Assembly: GCF_014836405.1 (NCBI RefSeq)
Contig: NZ_JACSQU010000001.1
Coordinates: 372,001 to 436,000 of the forward strand
Reading direction: 5' to 3'
Length of the DNA stretch: 64,000 bases
DNA from: Brevundimonas guildfordensis
GTDB lineage: Bacteria > Pseudomonadota > Alphaproteobacteria > Caulobacterales > Caulobacteraceae
Under the pieces are notes generated by a model. That model saw only the letters and a list, made by a program, of their open reading frames with translations. It was not told the DNA's origin and did no database searches. Positions within the stretch are counted from its first letter, which is position 1, and every line of letters begins with the position of its first letter. Made by a program: the position numbers and the translations under genes. This document shows, piece by piece, positions 14,732 through 22,474 of this stretch.

Positions 14732-16381
14732 TTAGCGAGCAATCGTATGACTTCCTGTATTTAGCTTCTCGCTTATGAAGACTTCTACAGAGAGGTTATT
14801 GCGAGGGCTGCGCTCGGCGTATTGGTCGAACAGGTCGAACGCTTTTCTCATCGAGCGGCAGGAACCGGCGCATAGCGGGATCAACGCACCGCCGTTGAGC
14901 GCGCACATGGTCCGCGCTGCGGTGGTGTCGGTGCATCGGACACCGGGTAGCTCATAAGGGTTGAGAGTTATTTCCCGCGTCGCGAACATCGCCCAGGCGA
15001 GGGAGTAAACATGGTCATCATGCTTCCCGCGAGGATGGCCGAACTTCGGGATGGCTTCGTTTCCGACTGTCTCTTTGCCATCGTCGGTGATTTCGAAGCA
15101 CTTCAGCTCTTCGATGAGGCGGGTGAAGCGTGGATCGATGTGAAGACGTCCTTCGGCGGCGGCGGTCGCTAACAGTGTGAACGCTTGGTACTGCACCTTT
15201 CGGCTGGGCGTGATCAGTTCCGTCCCATCCGCGAAAGCCTCTGCCTGCGCCCAATCATAAACGTCCTGCGCGCCGTAGGTTTCGAGGCCGCAGCGAGTCA
15301 TCCCCCAATCGCGGTGATAGCGCTTCAGGTTGGCTTTGATGCCCGCCAAGCGCGAGAACATCACCACATCCGAGTCCAGCACGAAATAATGCTCTTCGTC
15401 GTCCACTACGGTCATTATGACAGCCGTCGTTACGGTTGCGTCGCCATGTTTCGATCCGCCGAAAGCTCGGTCTAACCCGCCGCTCACGACATAGCTCGCG
15501 CCCCCCGCCAAAGCCTTGGGGTCGGGAAGGTAGCTGTTCGCTGTACAGAGGGCGAGCGCGTCGCTGGCGATCAGGAGGCTGGACGCATCGCCCCAGCGGT
15601 TGAAGTGGAACAATGCGAAGCGCTGGGGAAGCATCCGACGCGACGCGGCCCGCAGCCTTGCGCGATCAATCCACGGTGGGCTGTTGGCGCAAGCGTCGTC
15701 CAGGTCGCTATATTGAATGTGCGAGAAGAACAGGCTGGGGTCATCCCCGGCGAGGTGGGATTGGTAGAGCGCATAGAGCGGCGACGACATCGGTCCCACG
15801 GTCGAGTCGATCAGCAACATCGAGCCCTCGGTGTCGATCAGAGAGCCAGTCAGGGCTTCAAGTACGCCATCGCTCTTTGCAGCATGAAGCTCGCTGATTT
15901 GCGCCGCCGTCAGCTTTTTCCCCCACAAAGCGGAGGGGTTAGCGCTGAAGGCTTGGATCACAGATGATGTGGCCGGAAAACGGATGGCGTCCATGCCCAC
16001 GTCGATGCTTCCCGCGTCCGTCAGCCGTTTTAGAAAGGGTGTGTTTTCGAAGGCGTCCCGCAACATCCGAAAGGCGGTATCGACCACCTGCTTTTCGGAG
16101 TTCGCGACGATGGCTACGTTTTCGGTGCGGCGCGTGAGAAAACGCCACAGGATGATCATGATGCTTGTGGCGGTTTTTCCGTGGCGTCGCGGCCATGAGA
16201 AGACGACGGTCGAGAAGTCGCCGTCTAGTGCCTGAACGATCTCGGATCGCTCCCGAGGGCCGGGGACGAAGGGGGTGAAGCCACCCTTGGAGCATCGAAC
16301 TACAGGCTTTACGTCTTCGAGGAAGTTGAAGAAGCCGTCAGAGCCGCCTTTCCATCGCTCAACCATATCAGAGAAAGTCAT
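14732..16381 (-). CDS. Terminase large subunit
   Basis: 549 residues. The ATPase Walker A variant is SWPRRHGKT at 62-70 (WPRRxGKT, typical of terminases), with motif B-like QISELHA around E164. The RNase H-fold nuclease has VVSGGLDRAFGG (D304) and GKHDDHVYSLAWAM (D455, D456). It drives DNA into the prohead and cuts it. No small subunit is recognisable next to it. The gene lacks a Shine-Dalgarno and starts directly after a perfect palindrome. It is 31 bp downstream of the integrase stop on the same strand. Confidence 0.92.
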   Translation of the reverse strand: MTFSDMVERWKGGSDGFFNFLEDVKPVVRCSKGGFTPFVPGPRERSEIVQALDGDFSTVVFSWPRRHGKTATSIMIILWRFLTRRTENVAIVANSEKQVVDTAFRMLRDAFENTPFLKRLTDAGSIDVGMDAIRFPATSSVIQAFSANPSALWGKKLTAAQISELHAAKSDGVLEALTGSLIDTEGSMLLIDSTVGPMSSPLYALYQSHLAGDDPSLFFSHIQYSDLDDACANSPPWIDRARLRAASRRMLPQRFALFHFNRWGDASSLLIASDALALCTANSYLPDPKALAGGASYVVSGGLDRAFGGSKHGDATVTTAVIMTVVDDEEHYFVLDSDVVMFSRLAGIKANLKRYHRDWGMTRCGLETYGAQDVYDWAQAEAFADGTELITPSRKVQYQAFTLLATAAAEGRLHIDPRFTRLIEELKCFEITDDGKETVGNEAIPKFGHPRGKHDDHVYSLAWAMFATREITLNPYELPGVRCTDTTAARTMCALNGGALIPLCAGSCRSMRKAFDLFDQYAERSPRNNLSVEVFISEKLNTGSHTIAR

Positions 16382-16399
16382 GTGATAATAATATCACAT
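16380..16399 (-). promoter_or_regulatory. Perfect operator-like palindrome abutting the terminase ATG
   Basis: ATGTGATAATAATATCACAT has perfect 8-bp arms around a 4-base centre. On the minus strand GTGATATTATTATCAC runs up to the ATG at 16381. It shares sequence and placement with the portal copy. Confidence 0.72.
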
Positions 16400-16412
16400 A
16401 ACGTCTATCTAA

Positions 16413-18167
16413 TCAGCTAGATTTTAGGTGGTCGAGATCAAGTTTATCGAAACTAACTCGGCTAATCGCCTTGTAAGTATGTTCGATGTCCATTCGACCA
16501 AGGTAATGCTCATCCATCCCTGACTGAGCATGGCCGAGAATTTGGTTTTGATACTGCGTGGGTACTCCGCAGATAGCCATCTGCGTCTTCCATGTATGCC
16601 GGAAGCTGTAGAGTGTAGGCTTCGGGCGGCGCATGGTGATCGCAGGAATCTGCTTCTCATTCAGACTCCTGATCCACGAGGCTGATGAGTAGAGCTTGCG
16701 TCCGTCCCCTGAGAGTTTCCATCCTGGGAACAAGCGCTCATCGCCAGCATCTTTGCGGCGCTGCACGTAGCTCAGGAAACCCAGGTCGATAAGTTGGGGA
16801 TGGATTGGAATGTTTCGACGGGCGTTTTCGGTTTTGTGAGATACCACGAAGTCGCGTTCGTCCTCGGGGTCTTCAGGATCGTATTCGGTCAGGATTGAAA
16901 TGTAGGGATGCGGCCCGTCGCTTTTGATATCTGCGACGGCCAGCTGGGCTACTTCGCTTGGACGAGCCCCGGAGAAAAGCAAAACTAGCGGAGCCCACTT
17001 CCTGTGATCGTCAAACGTGTATTTGCCGGGGGTGTTAGGGCGCTGCTCCGATAGGCATCCGGTGAAGAGTGGTAGGCGGAAGAAGGCATTTAGCTCCGCG
17101 ACGGTGAATGGGTTCCGCGTTCGCTTCCCTTTCGCCTTGGTCGCCCCGCTGATCCGAATGCCGGTGCACGGGTTCGTCGCGATCGCCTCTAGCTCTAGCG
17201 CATGGTTAAAGACCCACCGGATGATTGAGAAATAGCCGTCTCGCGCCGTGTTCGGAGATATGGAGCGGTAAGGCGTCTCACGCGCGTCATTCGCTTTGAT
17301 TGCGTCTTTCAACGAAAGGTCCGGGAAGCGCATAGCCATCCGGTCCGGCATAAACTGAATATCGTTCATGAAGTCCCGGACCTTACGGCGATCGATTTTG
17401 TAGATCGGCACTGCACCTACGTAGTCATCGAATAGCTTGGCGACAGTCGTGACCTTGTGTTCCCAGCTGTCTCCCTTGGGGTGCTGGCGCATGGCTGCCT
17501 GAGCCAGTTTTTTGAACGTCCAGTGCGCTTCTTTGCGTAGGGGGATTGCGGAGCCCGATGGGCTGGCATGGGCGAAGGCGGGCATAGTCGGTACTGCTTT
17601 GCCGCTGGCGAAATCAACGCGCGCGCCTATCGCTCCAACCTCGGCGTCGAACAGTGCGCCCGCAATCCTGTTGAGGTTCGTTTCGTCGGCGCTGAGGCCG
17701 AACTCTCTAGCTTTAGCCTCAGCTTCGATTTGAAGCACAGGGGCAAGCTCACGTCTTAGGTGTTCGCGCGTGTTTAGCCCGCCGATTGGATCATTGAGCG
17801 CGCTTACCTGCTGAGCGGCCCACTCGTCCTTTTCTTGTCGCACATCGTCCGGGTCAGACAGGCGGTCTCTCTGAGTGGCTGTCATGCTGCGTTCAAAGGC
17901 GGATTTCGCTATGTGAGCGAGAAGCGCCGGGGTCAGGGCTGTGCGCTCCGCAGCTTCGTCGGTAGCGGGATGCTCGACGTGAAAAAGCTCGTCTAGCTTC
18001 CGCAATGCCACCTGTTGTCGGGCCTCAACCAATGTCCTGACGCCCAGCGACACTTGAAACGTATCGCGCCCTCTAAAAACCGGGTTTGAACGAAGGTCAG
18101 CGGGGACGCGACGCCGGTAGTTATAGACGCCGTTACGAAGGATCAGATGGGAGGGTACGCGAGCCAT
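16413..18167 (-). CDS. Tyrosine integrase (site-specific recombinase)
   Basis: 584 residues from the ATG at 18167 (MARVPSHLILRNGVYNYRRR, a DUF6538-type N-terminal domain common in proteobacterial island integrases). The catalytic domain shows SGARPSE (R402), SHKTENARRNIPI (K445), LYSFRHTWKT (R523, H524; the usual first His of HxxR is Tyr), ILGH (H546) and the nucleophile in DEHYLGR (Y555). A start at 18212 would run through the TGTCACACAATT repeats that look like binding sites, so it is rejected. It inserts the element into the tRNA-Ser 3' end. The gene lies at the attR end and points into the element. Confidence 0.93.
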   Translation of the reverse strand: MARVPSHLILRNGVYNYRRRVPADLRSNPVFRGRDTFQVSLGVRTLVEARQQVALRKLDELFHVEHPATDEAAERTALTPALLAHIAKSAFERSMTATQRDRLSDPDDVRQEKDEWAAQQVSALNDPIGGLNTREHLRRELAPVLQIEAEAKAREFGLSADETNLNRIAGALFDAEVGAIGARVDFASGKAVPTMPAFAHASPSGSAIPLRKEAHWTFKKLAQAAMRQHPKGDSWEHKVTTVAKLFDDYVGAVPIYKIDRRKVRDFMNDIQFMPDRMAMRFPDLSLKDAIKANDARETPYRSISPNTARDGYFSIIRWVFNHALELEAIATNPCTGIRISGATKAKGKRTRNPFTVAELNAFFRLPLFTGCLSEQRPNTPGKYTFDDHRKWAPLVLLFSGARPSEVAQLAVADIKSDGPHPYISILTEYDPEDPEDERDFVVSHKTENARRNIPIHPQLIDLGFLSYVQRRKDAGDERLFPGWKLSGDGRKLYSSASWIRSLNEKQIPAITMRRPKPTLYSFRHTWKTQMAICGVPTQYQNQILGHAQSGMDEHYLGRMDIEHTYKAISRVSFDKLDLDHLKSS

Positions 18168-18178
18168 TTCGCGAAGAA

Positions 18179-18202
18179 TTGTGTGACAAATTGTGTGACA
18201 GC
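18179..18202 (+). repeat. Candidate integrase arm-type sites, right end
   Basis: TTGTGTGACAA and TTGTGTGACAGC with 12-bp period, upstream of the integrase start and matching the pair at 4506-4529. A further inverted half (TGTCACAC) is at 18255-18263. Their place in front of the integrase gene also allows autoregulation. Confidence 0.6.
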
Positions 18203-18256
18203 GCAATCGCAAAAGCCACGGTAAACAAAAAGCTTTTTACAACAGGCCTAAAGATG

Positions 18257-18562
18257 TCACACAGCGGAGTATCCCTCCGTCTCCGCCAGACCTTCCCCCT
18301 CAAGAATGACGAAATCAGCTGCGGCCGTCTTTGGGGCGGCGGTCTTGGAGTCGGCGGGGCGGCGCACAGGTACGCCGTGCTGGCGCAGGATGCGCCGGGC
18401 GACTTCGGGCGCGCCGACCATGGGCAGCGGTTGCCCAAAATGCTCGCGCCATAGTTTGTCGAGGCGAACTTCTTCGGAAGTAAGCAGGCGACCCATCGGC
18501 GTATCCTCATCAAGCATAGCCGCACTTGTAAGCGGTTCGAGCCGGGGCGAACGCAAACTCAT
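18257..18562 (-). CDS. Small host protein whose C terminus is replaced by the inserted element
   Basis: A frame of about 100 residues (MSLRSPRLEPL onward), including MGRLLTSEEVRLDKLWREHF and VARRILRQHGVPVRRPA, a helical, host-like coding pattern. I do not recognise the family. Its last ten codons (LAETEGYSAV) are the reverse complement of attR and element DNA, so before insertion the reading frame ended elsewhere, probably antisense to tRNA-Ser. It may be a real conserved gene altered at its 3' end, or a chance frame. Confidence 0.42.
   Translation of the reverse strand: MSLRSPRLEPLTSAAMLDEDTPMGRLLTSEEVRLDKLWREHFGQPLPMVGAPEVARRILRQHGVPVRRPADSKTAAPKTAAADFVILEGEGLAETEGYSAV
18271..18288 (+). 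repeat. attR: second copy of the 18-bp core
   Basis: Exact copy of 4437-4454. The bases on each side differ from attL, so the repeat is 18 bp. Host sequence resumes at 18289. Confidence 0.92.
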
Positions 18563-18694
18563 GTAACGCCGGGGCATGAGGCGAGCAGGGGCGGGACCGA
18601 ATAAATCGAGGCTCTGCTTCCCTAAGGTGATCTTGGCGCCGCGCGGCGCGCGGGTTAGGCGTGAGCCTCAACCTTCTCAACGGGAGAGACGCAC

Positions 18695-19000
18695 ATGGCC
18701 GATCTGGCCCTCGCCACCGACAAGATCCGCGCCGCCGTCGGCGAAAACTCGGGTCTGGGCAAGACCGTGAAGCTGGACTTCGGCGATGACGGCAAGATCT
18801 TCATCGACGGCGCTTCGGCTCCGAACACCGTCAGCAACGACGACAAGCCGGCTGACGCCACCGTCTCGATCAAGTGGGATGACTTTGTCGCCTTGGCGGA
18901 AGGTCGCCTCGACCCGATGATGGCCTTCATGCAGGGCAAGCTGAAGATCGCCGGCGACATGATGATCGCCCAGAAGCTGGCGCCGCTGCTCAAGGGCTGA
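18695..19000 (+). CDS. SCP2 sterol-binding domain protein
   Basis: 101 residues forming one SCP2 domain: VKLDFGDDGKIFIDG, then ATVSIKWDDFVALAEGRLDP and MMAFMQGKLKIAGDMMIAQK, the lipid-pocket core and its conserved KIkGD-like turn. Proteins of this type bind hydrophobic ligands such as acyl-CoA in the cytosol. GGGAGAG precedes the ATG, and a strong intrinsic terminator follows, so it is a single-gene unit. Confidence 0.9.
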   Translation: MADLALATDKIRAAVGENSGLGKTVKLDFGDDGKIFIDGASAPNTVSNDDKPADATVSIKWDDFVALAEGRLDPMMAFMQGKLKIAGDMMIAQKLAPLLKG

Positions 19001-19023
19001 TGGCGGGCTCAGGCCTGATGTGC

Positions 19024-19056
19024 AACGGCGCGGCTCCGAGGGGGCCGCGCCGTTTT
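19024..19056 (+). terminator. Intrinsic terminator after the SCP2 gene
   Basis: AACGGCGCGGC pairs perfectly with GCCGCGCCGTT, then TTTTC. Confidence 0.85.
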
Positions 19057-19071
19057 CATTTGGCTTGGTTT

Positions 19072-19272
19072 TTATGCCTGCTTGTCAGGCGGGGGCTTGT
19101 GGTGGTGGTGCACCGACGGTGAGCTGAAGTCGCCATCGACGATGTCGCCCAGATAGAGGTTCGAGCTGGATTTCCTGGGCGGGGCGGGCGGGCGTCCAAA
19201 CAGCCAGTCCATGATCCCGCGCTTGCCCGCGCGGGGATGTTCGGGGGACGGGGGGTGTTGCGGAGTCATCAT
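19072..19272 (-). CDS. Small proline/histidine-rich protein, unknown
   Basis: 66 residues: MMTPQHPPSPEHPRAGKRGI, then MDWLFGRPPAPPRK and NLYLGDIVDGDF, ending in a HHHH tail. The start at 19272 is chosen because AGGAGAG lies eight bases upstream. An EcfG-type promoter (GGAAC-N16-GGTT) lies further up, indicating a general-stress gene. No family recognised. The single hydrophobic patch is too short for a membrane span. Confidence 0.58.
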   Translation of the reverse strand: MMTPQHPPSPEHPRAGKRGIMDWLFGRPPAPPRKSSSNLYLGDIVDGDFSSPSVHHHHKPPPDKQA

Positions 19273-19300
19273 GACGGACTCTCCTGTGGCCATAAATTAA

Positions 19301-19325
19301 AACCCTTCTGGAGAGGCGCTGTTCC
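19301..19325 (-). promoter_or_regulatory. EcfG/sigma-T type promoter
   Basis: GGAAC-N16-GGTT reading leftward toward the small gene starting at 19272. The alphaproteobacterial general-stress sigma factor recognises GGAAC-N16/17-CGTT. The G in the -10 recurs at other sites in this window. Confidence 0.6.
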
Positions 19326-19512
19326 TCCGGCGCCGCTGTCCTGCTGGGCATTATTTTGTAGGCCAAGGCCGCCTTCCTACTGAGGCCGGCCGCAACGTTC
19401 AGAGGCGGAATAAGACGGGGCCGGCCATCCGGCAGGGGGAACCGCCCGTGCATCGCCCGCATTTCAACCAGGTGGCGAGCAGCGACATCAAAGATGGGGG
19501 CGAGGCGGCTTC

Positions 19513-21678
19513 ATGGGCAGCATGCAGCAGACGACGGCCGCCGCTGTCGGCGATCTGGAACGTTATCAGCAGACGCGCAGCGTATTGCCGGCACTCGCTG
19601 CATCTCTGACGGATGAGGACCTTCAGGCTCAGTCGATGGCTGAGGCCAGTCCTGGCAAATGGCATCTCGGCCATGTGAGCTGGTTCTTCGAGACAATGCT
19701 GCTGCACGGGCCCGGCTATCAGCCGATCAATCCGCAGCTGGGGCGGGTATTCAACTCCTATTACGAAGCTTTGGGCGAGCGGATCGCTCGTTCTGACCGC
19801 GGGCTGATCACACGTCCCTCCCGGGCCGAAGTGATGGCTTACCGGGAAGAGGTCGATCGGCGAATGGGGGCGCGACTCGCCGACGCCTCGGCGCCGTTTG
19901 GTGAGCTGGAGCGATATCTCTTTGAGCTGGGCCTGAACCACGAGCAACAGCATCAGGAGCTCTTCCTGATGGATATCCTGCACCTGATGTCGCACTCGCC
20001 GCTGGACCCGGCCGCCTATGAACAGGAGCCACGCTTCGCGACCTTGCAGGCTCCACGTGGCGGATGGCAGGCCTTTGAGGGCGGGCTGGTCGAGATCGGC
20101 GACGCCGCCGAGAGTTTCGCTTTCGACAATGAGCGGCCCGCTCACCGTGTATGGCTGGAACCATTCGATCTGGCCGCCGACCTGACCACCAATGGCGAAT
20201 GGCTGGCCTTCATGGACGATGGCGGCTACGCGCGGCCCGATCTCTGGCTGAGCGACGGCTGGGCGACGGTTCAGGACCGAGGCTGGACCGCGCCTCTTTA
20301 CTGGAGGCGCGAGCAAGACGGCGGATGGACGGTGATGACGCTGGCGGGCCGCCGGCCGGTCGATCCGTCGGCGCCGGTGCGTCACGTTAGCTTCTATGAG
20401 GCGGACGCTTTCGCGCGGTGGTCCGGGCGACGGCTGCCGACCGAGGCGGAGTGGGAGCATGCGGCCTGCAGCCGTCCCGAGGCCTTTTCCAACCTGGAGA
20501 CAGAGGTGTGGCAATGGACCGCCACCGCCTATGGGCCTTACCCCGGTTTTCGGCCGACCGAGGGGACCGCGGCTGAGTACAACGGCAAGTTCATGGCCAA
20601 TCAGATGGTGCTGCGTGGCGGCGCCTTCGCCACGGCGCCGGGCCACGCGCGGCCGACCTATCGCAACTTCTTTTACCCAGACCAGCGGTGGGCCTTCACC
20701 GGCGTGCGGCTGGCATCTGATTCTCGCGTGGCGACGCGGCGCGGCGAGGGGGACGACGAGCATGAAGCGTTTCGTCGCGATCTGGTCGCAGGCCTGGCGG
20801 CGCGTCCCAAGAGTCTGCCGCCCAAATGGTTCTATGATGCGCGAGGGTCGGACCTTTTCGAGGCGATCACGCGCCTGCCCGAATACTATCCAACCCGCCA
20901 GGAGGCGGCGCTGCTGCGGCGCGTCGCTCCGCAGTGGGCGGGGCGGTTCGGCGCCGGCGCCGTCCTGGTCGAACTCGGCTCGGGCGCCAGCGAGAAGACC
21001 CGGATCGTGCTGGACGCCGCCCCAGATCTAGCGGCCTACATCCCGATCGACATCAGCCCCACGGCGCTGGAGGATGCGGCCGCGCGATTGAGGCAGGCCT
21101 ATCCCGCGCTGAAGGTTCTGCCGCTTGTCGGCGATTTCGAGCATCTCGGCGTCCTGCCGCCCGAAGCCGGCCTGGGGCGGCGCGTCGGCTTTTTCCCAGG
21201 CTCGACCATAGGCAATCTGACGCCTGAAACCGCCGAGCGCCTGCTGCGCGGCGCGCGCGACATGCTGGGGCCGGACGCCCAGTTCATCCTGGGCGTAGAT
21301 CTGATCAAGGAGCCGTCTATCCTCGTCCCCGCCTATGATGATGCGCAAGGCGTGACCGCCCGCTTCAACCTAAACGTACTGGCGCGGGCCAACCGCGATC
21401 TAGGAACAGACTTTGACCTGGACGGCTTCGCCCATCGGGCGGTGTGGAACGAGGCCGAGGCGCGCATGGAGATGCATCTGGAGGCGCTGCGTCCCATGAC
21501 GGTGCGACTGGACAAGCTGGTCTTCCGCTTTGCTCAGGGCGAAACGATTCACACCGAAAGCTCGCGCAAGTTCGATGAAGCTCGAGTGCGGGCCCTAGCT
21601 GAGGCGGCGGGCTGGCGCGTCGAAGCGTTTGAGGTCAGCGATGCGCCTCGCGTGGCTCTGGCGCTGCTGGCCAGCTAG
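19513..21678 (+). CDS. egtBD: EgtB-EgtD fusion: ergothioneine sulfoxide synthase plus histidine methyltransferase
   Basis: 721 residues with two full modules. Residues 15-150 are a DinB-like bundle with the iron ligands of EgtB (HLGH at 51-54 and NHEQQHQE, H143/H147). Residues 165-410 are the formylglycine-generating-enzyme fold (GGLVEIGD, LPTEAEWEHAA, RGGAFAT, ending TGVRLA). Residues 420-721 are EgtD (LPPKWFYDARGSDLFEAITR, the SAM site LVELGSGASEKTR and FFPGSTIGNL). One chain could make hercynine from histidine and attach sulfur to it. EgtB and EgtD are usually separate genes. Fungal Egt1 fuses them in the opposite order. The linker is only about ten residues. Confidence 0.92.
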   Translation: MGSMQQTTAAAVGDLERYQQTRSVLPALAASLTDEDLQAQSMAEASPGKWHLGHVSWFFETMLLHGPGYQPINPQLGRVFNSYYEALGERIARSDRGLITRPSRAEVMAYREEVDRRMGARLADASAPFGELERYLFELGLNHEQQHQELFLMDILHLMSHSPLDPAAYEQEPRFATLQAPRGGWQAFEGGLVEIGDAAESFAFDNERPAHRVWLEPFDLAADLTTNGEWLAFMDDGGYARPDLWLSDGWATVQDRGWTAPLYWRREQDGGWTVMTLAGRRPVDPSAPVRHVSFYEADAFARWSGRRLPTEAEWEHAACSRPEAFSNLETEVWQWTATAYGPYPGFRPTEGTAAEYNGKFMANQMVLRGGAFATAPGHARPTYRNFFYPDQRWAFTGVRLASDSRVATRRGEGDDEHEAFRRDLVAGLAARPKSLPPKWFYDARGSDLFEAITRLPEYYPTRQEAALLRRVAPQWAGRFGAGAVLVELGSGASEKTRIVLDAAPDLAAYIPIDISPTALEDAAARLRQAYPALKVLPLVGDFEHLGVLPPEAGLGRRVGFFPGSTIGNLTPETAERLLRGARDMLGPDAQFILGVDLIKEPSILVPAYDDAQGVTARFNLNVLARANRDLGTDFDLDGFAHRAVWNEAEARMEMHLEALRPMTVRLDKLVFRFAQGETIHTESSRKFDEARVRALAEAAGWRVEAFEVSDAPRVALALLAS

Positions 21679-21701
21679 TCACGGGGCGCGACGAGCACAA
21701 A

Positions 21702-21728
21702 GAAAAACGGCGAGGTTTCCCGCGCCGT
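21702..21728 (-). terminator. Terminator, mainly for the KGG-repeat gene
   Basis: ACGGCG/CGCCGT stem with a 10-base loop. On the minus strand it is followed by TTTTTCTTT. It lies between convergent genes and may serve both. Confidence 0.55.
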
Positions 21729-21757
21729 CGTTTGAGTTCTGAACCTTTATCGTTGAA

Positions 21758-21991
21758 TCAGCGCTTCGGCGTCGCCGGATCCTGAGCGGCTTTGTTGCGG
21801 GCCCCATGAGAGGCTTCGCCGCCCTTCCGCCCAGCTTGGGCTGCTAGGGAGCGATCCTGAGAGAAGCTGCGCTTCTCGCTGGGGACGCTGGCGCCGCCCT
21901 TGCGGGCGATTTCGCGCTGACGTTCCGGGTCCATGGAGGCGAAGCCTCGCTTGGAAACACCGGAGCCGCGAGTGGGCTGACCTTCGGCCAT
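21758..21991 (-). CDS. KGG-motif general stress protein
   Basis: 77 residues with repeated KGG motifs: GFASMDPERQREIARKGGAS and then LAAQAGRKGGEASHGARN. This is the con-10/GsiB-like desiccation and stress family, hydrophilic and probably disordered. An EcfG-type promoter lies upstream on the minus strand, back-to-back with one for the next gene. Confidence 0.88.
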   Translation of the reverse strand: MAEGQPTRGSGVSKRGFASMDPERQREIARKGGASVPSEKRSFSQDRSLAAQAGRKGGEASHGARNKAAQDPATPKR

Positions 21992-22032
21992 TTCGGATGT
22001 TCCTTTCGTAGACGGTGGCGCTTGCGAGAGAG

Positions 22033-22057
22033 AACCCGACCCCGGCGCGGAGGTTCC
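22033..22057 (-). promoter_or_regulatory. EcfG/sigma-T type promoter of the KGG gene
   Basis: GGAAC-N16-GGTT reading leftward, 42 bp before the gene start at 21991. Confidence 0.62.
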
Positions 22058-22110
22058 GCGAAAGGTTTAAAACCCCGTTCGACGGCGAGCGGACGCACAC
22101 CGAGGTCAAA

Positions 22111-22135
22111 GGAACCCTGCGGATTCCGGCGGGTT
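22111..22135 (+). promoter_or_regulatory. EcfG/sigma-T type promoter of the ElaB-like gene
   Basis: GGAAC-N16-GGTT reading rightward, 38 bp before the ATG at 22174, divergent to the KGG promoter. Confidence 0.6.
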
Positions 22136-22173
22136 CATCGAAGCTCGGAGTGCAGCATTCAGGAGCTCAGTTC

Positions 22174-22470
22174 ATGTCCATGTCCAACGACCCTCTAGCC
22201 AATACCGACGGCGCGCCCTCGCCGGAGGACATCACTGAAGAGCGTTCAACTCTTGGCGATCGTCTTCAGGGAACCGCCGACGAGATTCTGGCCGCAGGCG
22301 CACGGCCGCGGCCCCTGCGTCAGGCTGTGCGGGAGGACGCGACGGAGGTGCGAGAGTGGGCGCGCCGCCACGGTGCGGAGGCTTGCGATGCGATTCGCGA
22401 CGAACCGATGCGCATGACGCTCTATGCGCTCGGGATCGGCGTTCTGATCGGCCTCCTGGCCGCGCGATAG
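22174..22470 (+). CDS. DUF883/ElaB-like membrane-anchored stress protein
   Basis: 98 residues. The N-terminal part is charged and helical (TLGDRLQGTADEILAAGARP and VREDATEVREWARRHGAEAC). It ends in RDEPMRMTLYALGIGVLIGL, the single C-terminal membrane anchor typical of YqjD/ElaB proteins that tether ribosomes or nucleoid in stationary phase. AGGAG lies before the chosen ATG at 22174 and an EcfG-type promoter is upstream. Confidence 0.82.
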   Translation: MSMSNDPLANTDGAPSPEDITEERSTLGDRLQGTADEILAAGARPRPLRQAVREDATEVREWARRHGAEACDAIRDEPMRMTLYALGIGVLIGLLAAR

Positions 22471-22474
22471 GCGG

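Larger units (their letters stand above)
4437..18288. mobile_element. 13.9-kb integrated head-encoding element (satellite-like)
   Basis: Bounded by the 18-bp att repeat. Contents left to right: AbiV defence gene, small unknown, HUH endonuclease, RHH regulator, hairpin-rich spacer, lipoprotein, res-like locus with serine recombinase, then a minus-strand block. That block, read from the right, is integrase, large terminase, portal, scaffold-like protein, major capsid protein, DnaT-like connector, unknown, Mu F-like head protein and unknown. No tail, tape-measure, baseplate, lysis or primase gene is recognisable, and the whole is much shorter than an autonomous tailed phage. By analogy with capsid-forming phage satellites it may make its own heads and borrow helper tails. 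A degraded prophage cannot be excluded, although every recognised head gene is full length. Confidence 0.85.

Noticed and set aside
18168..18212. Longer integrase start at 18212
   Set aside because: It would translate the tandem TGTCACACAATT repeats that match the set at the left end and are better explained as DNA-binding sites. The conserved domain begins after 18167.
19399..20763. Minus-strand frame opposite the EgtB part
   Set aside because: No recognisable domain. The plus strand carries a complete enzyme.
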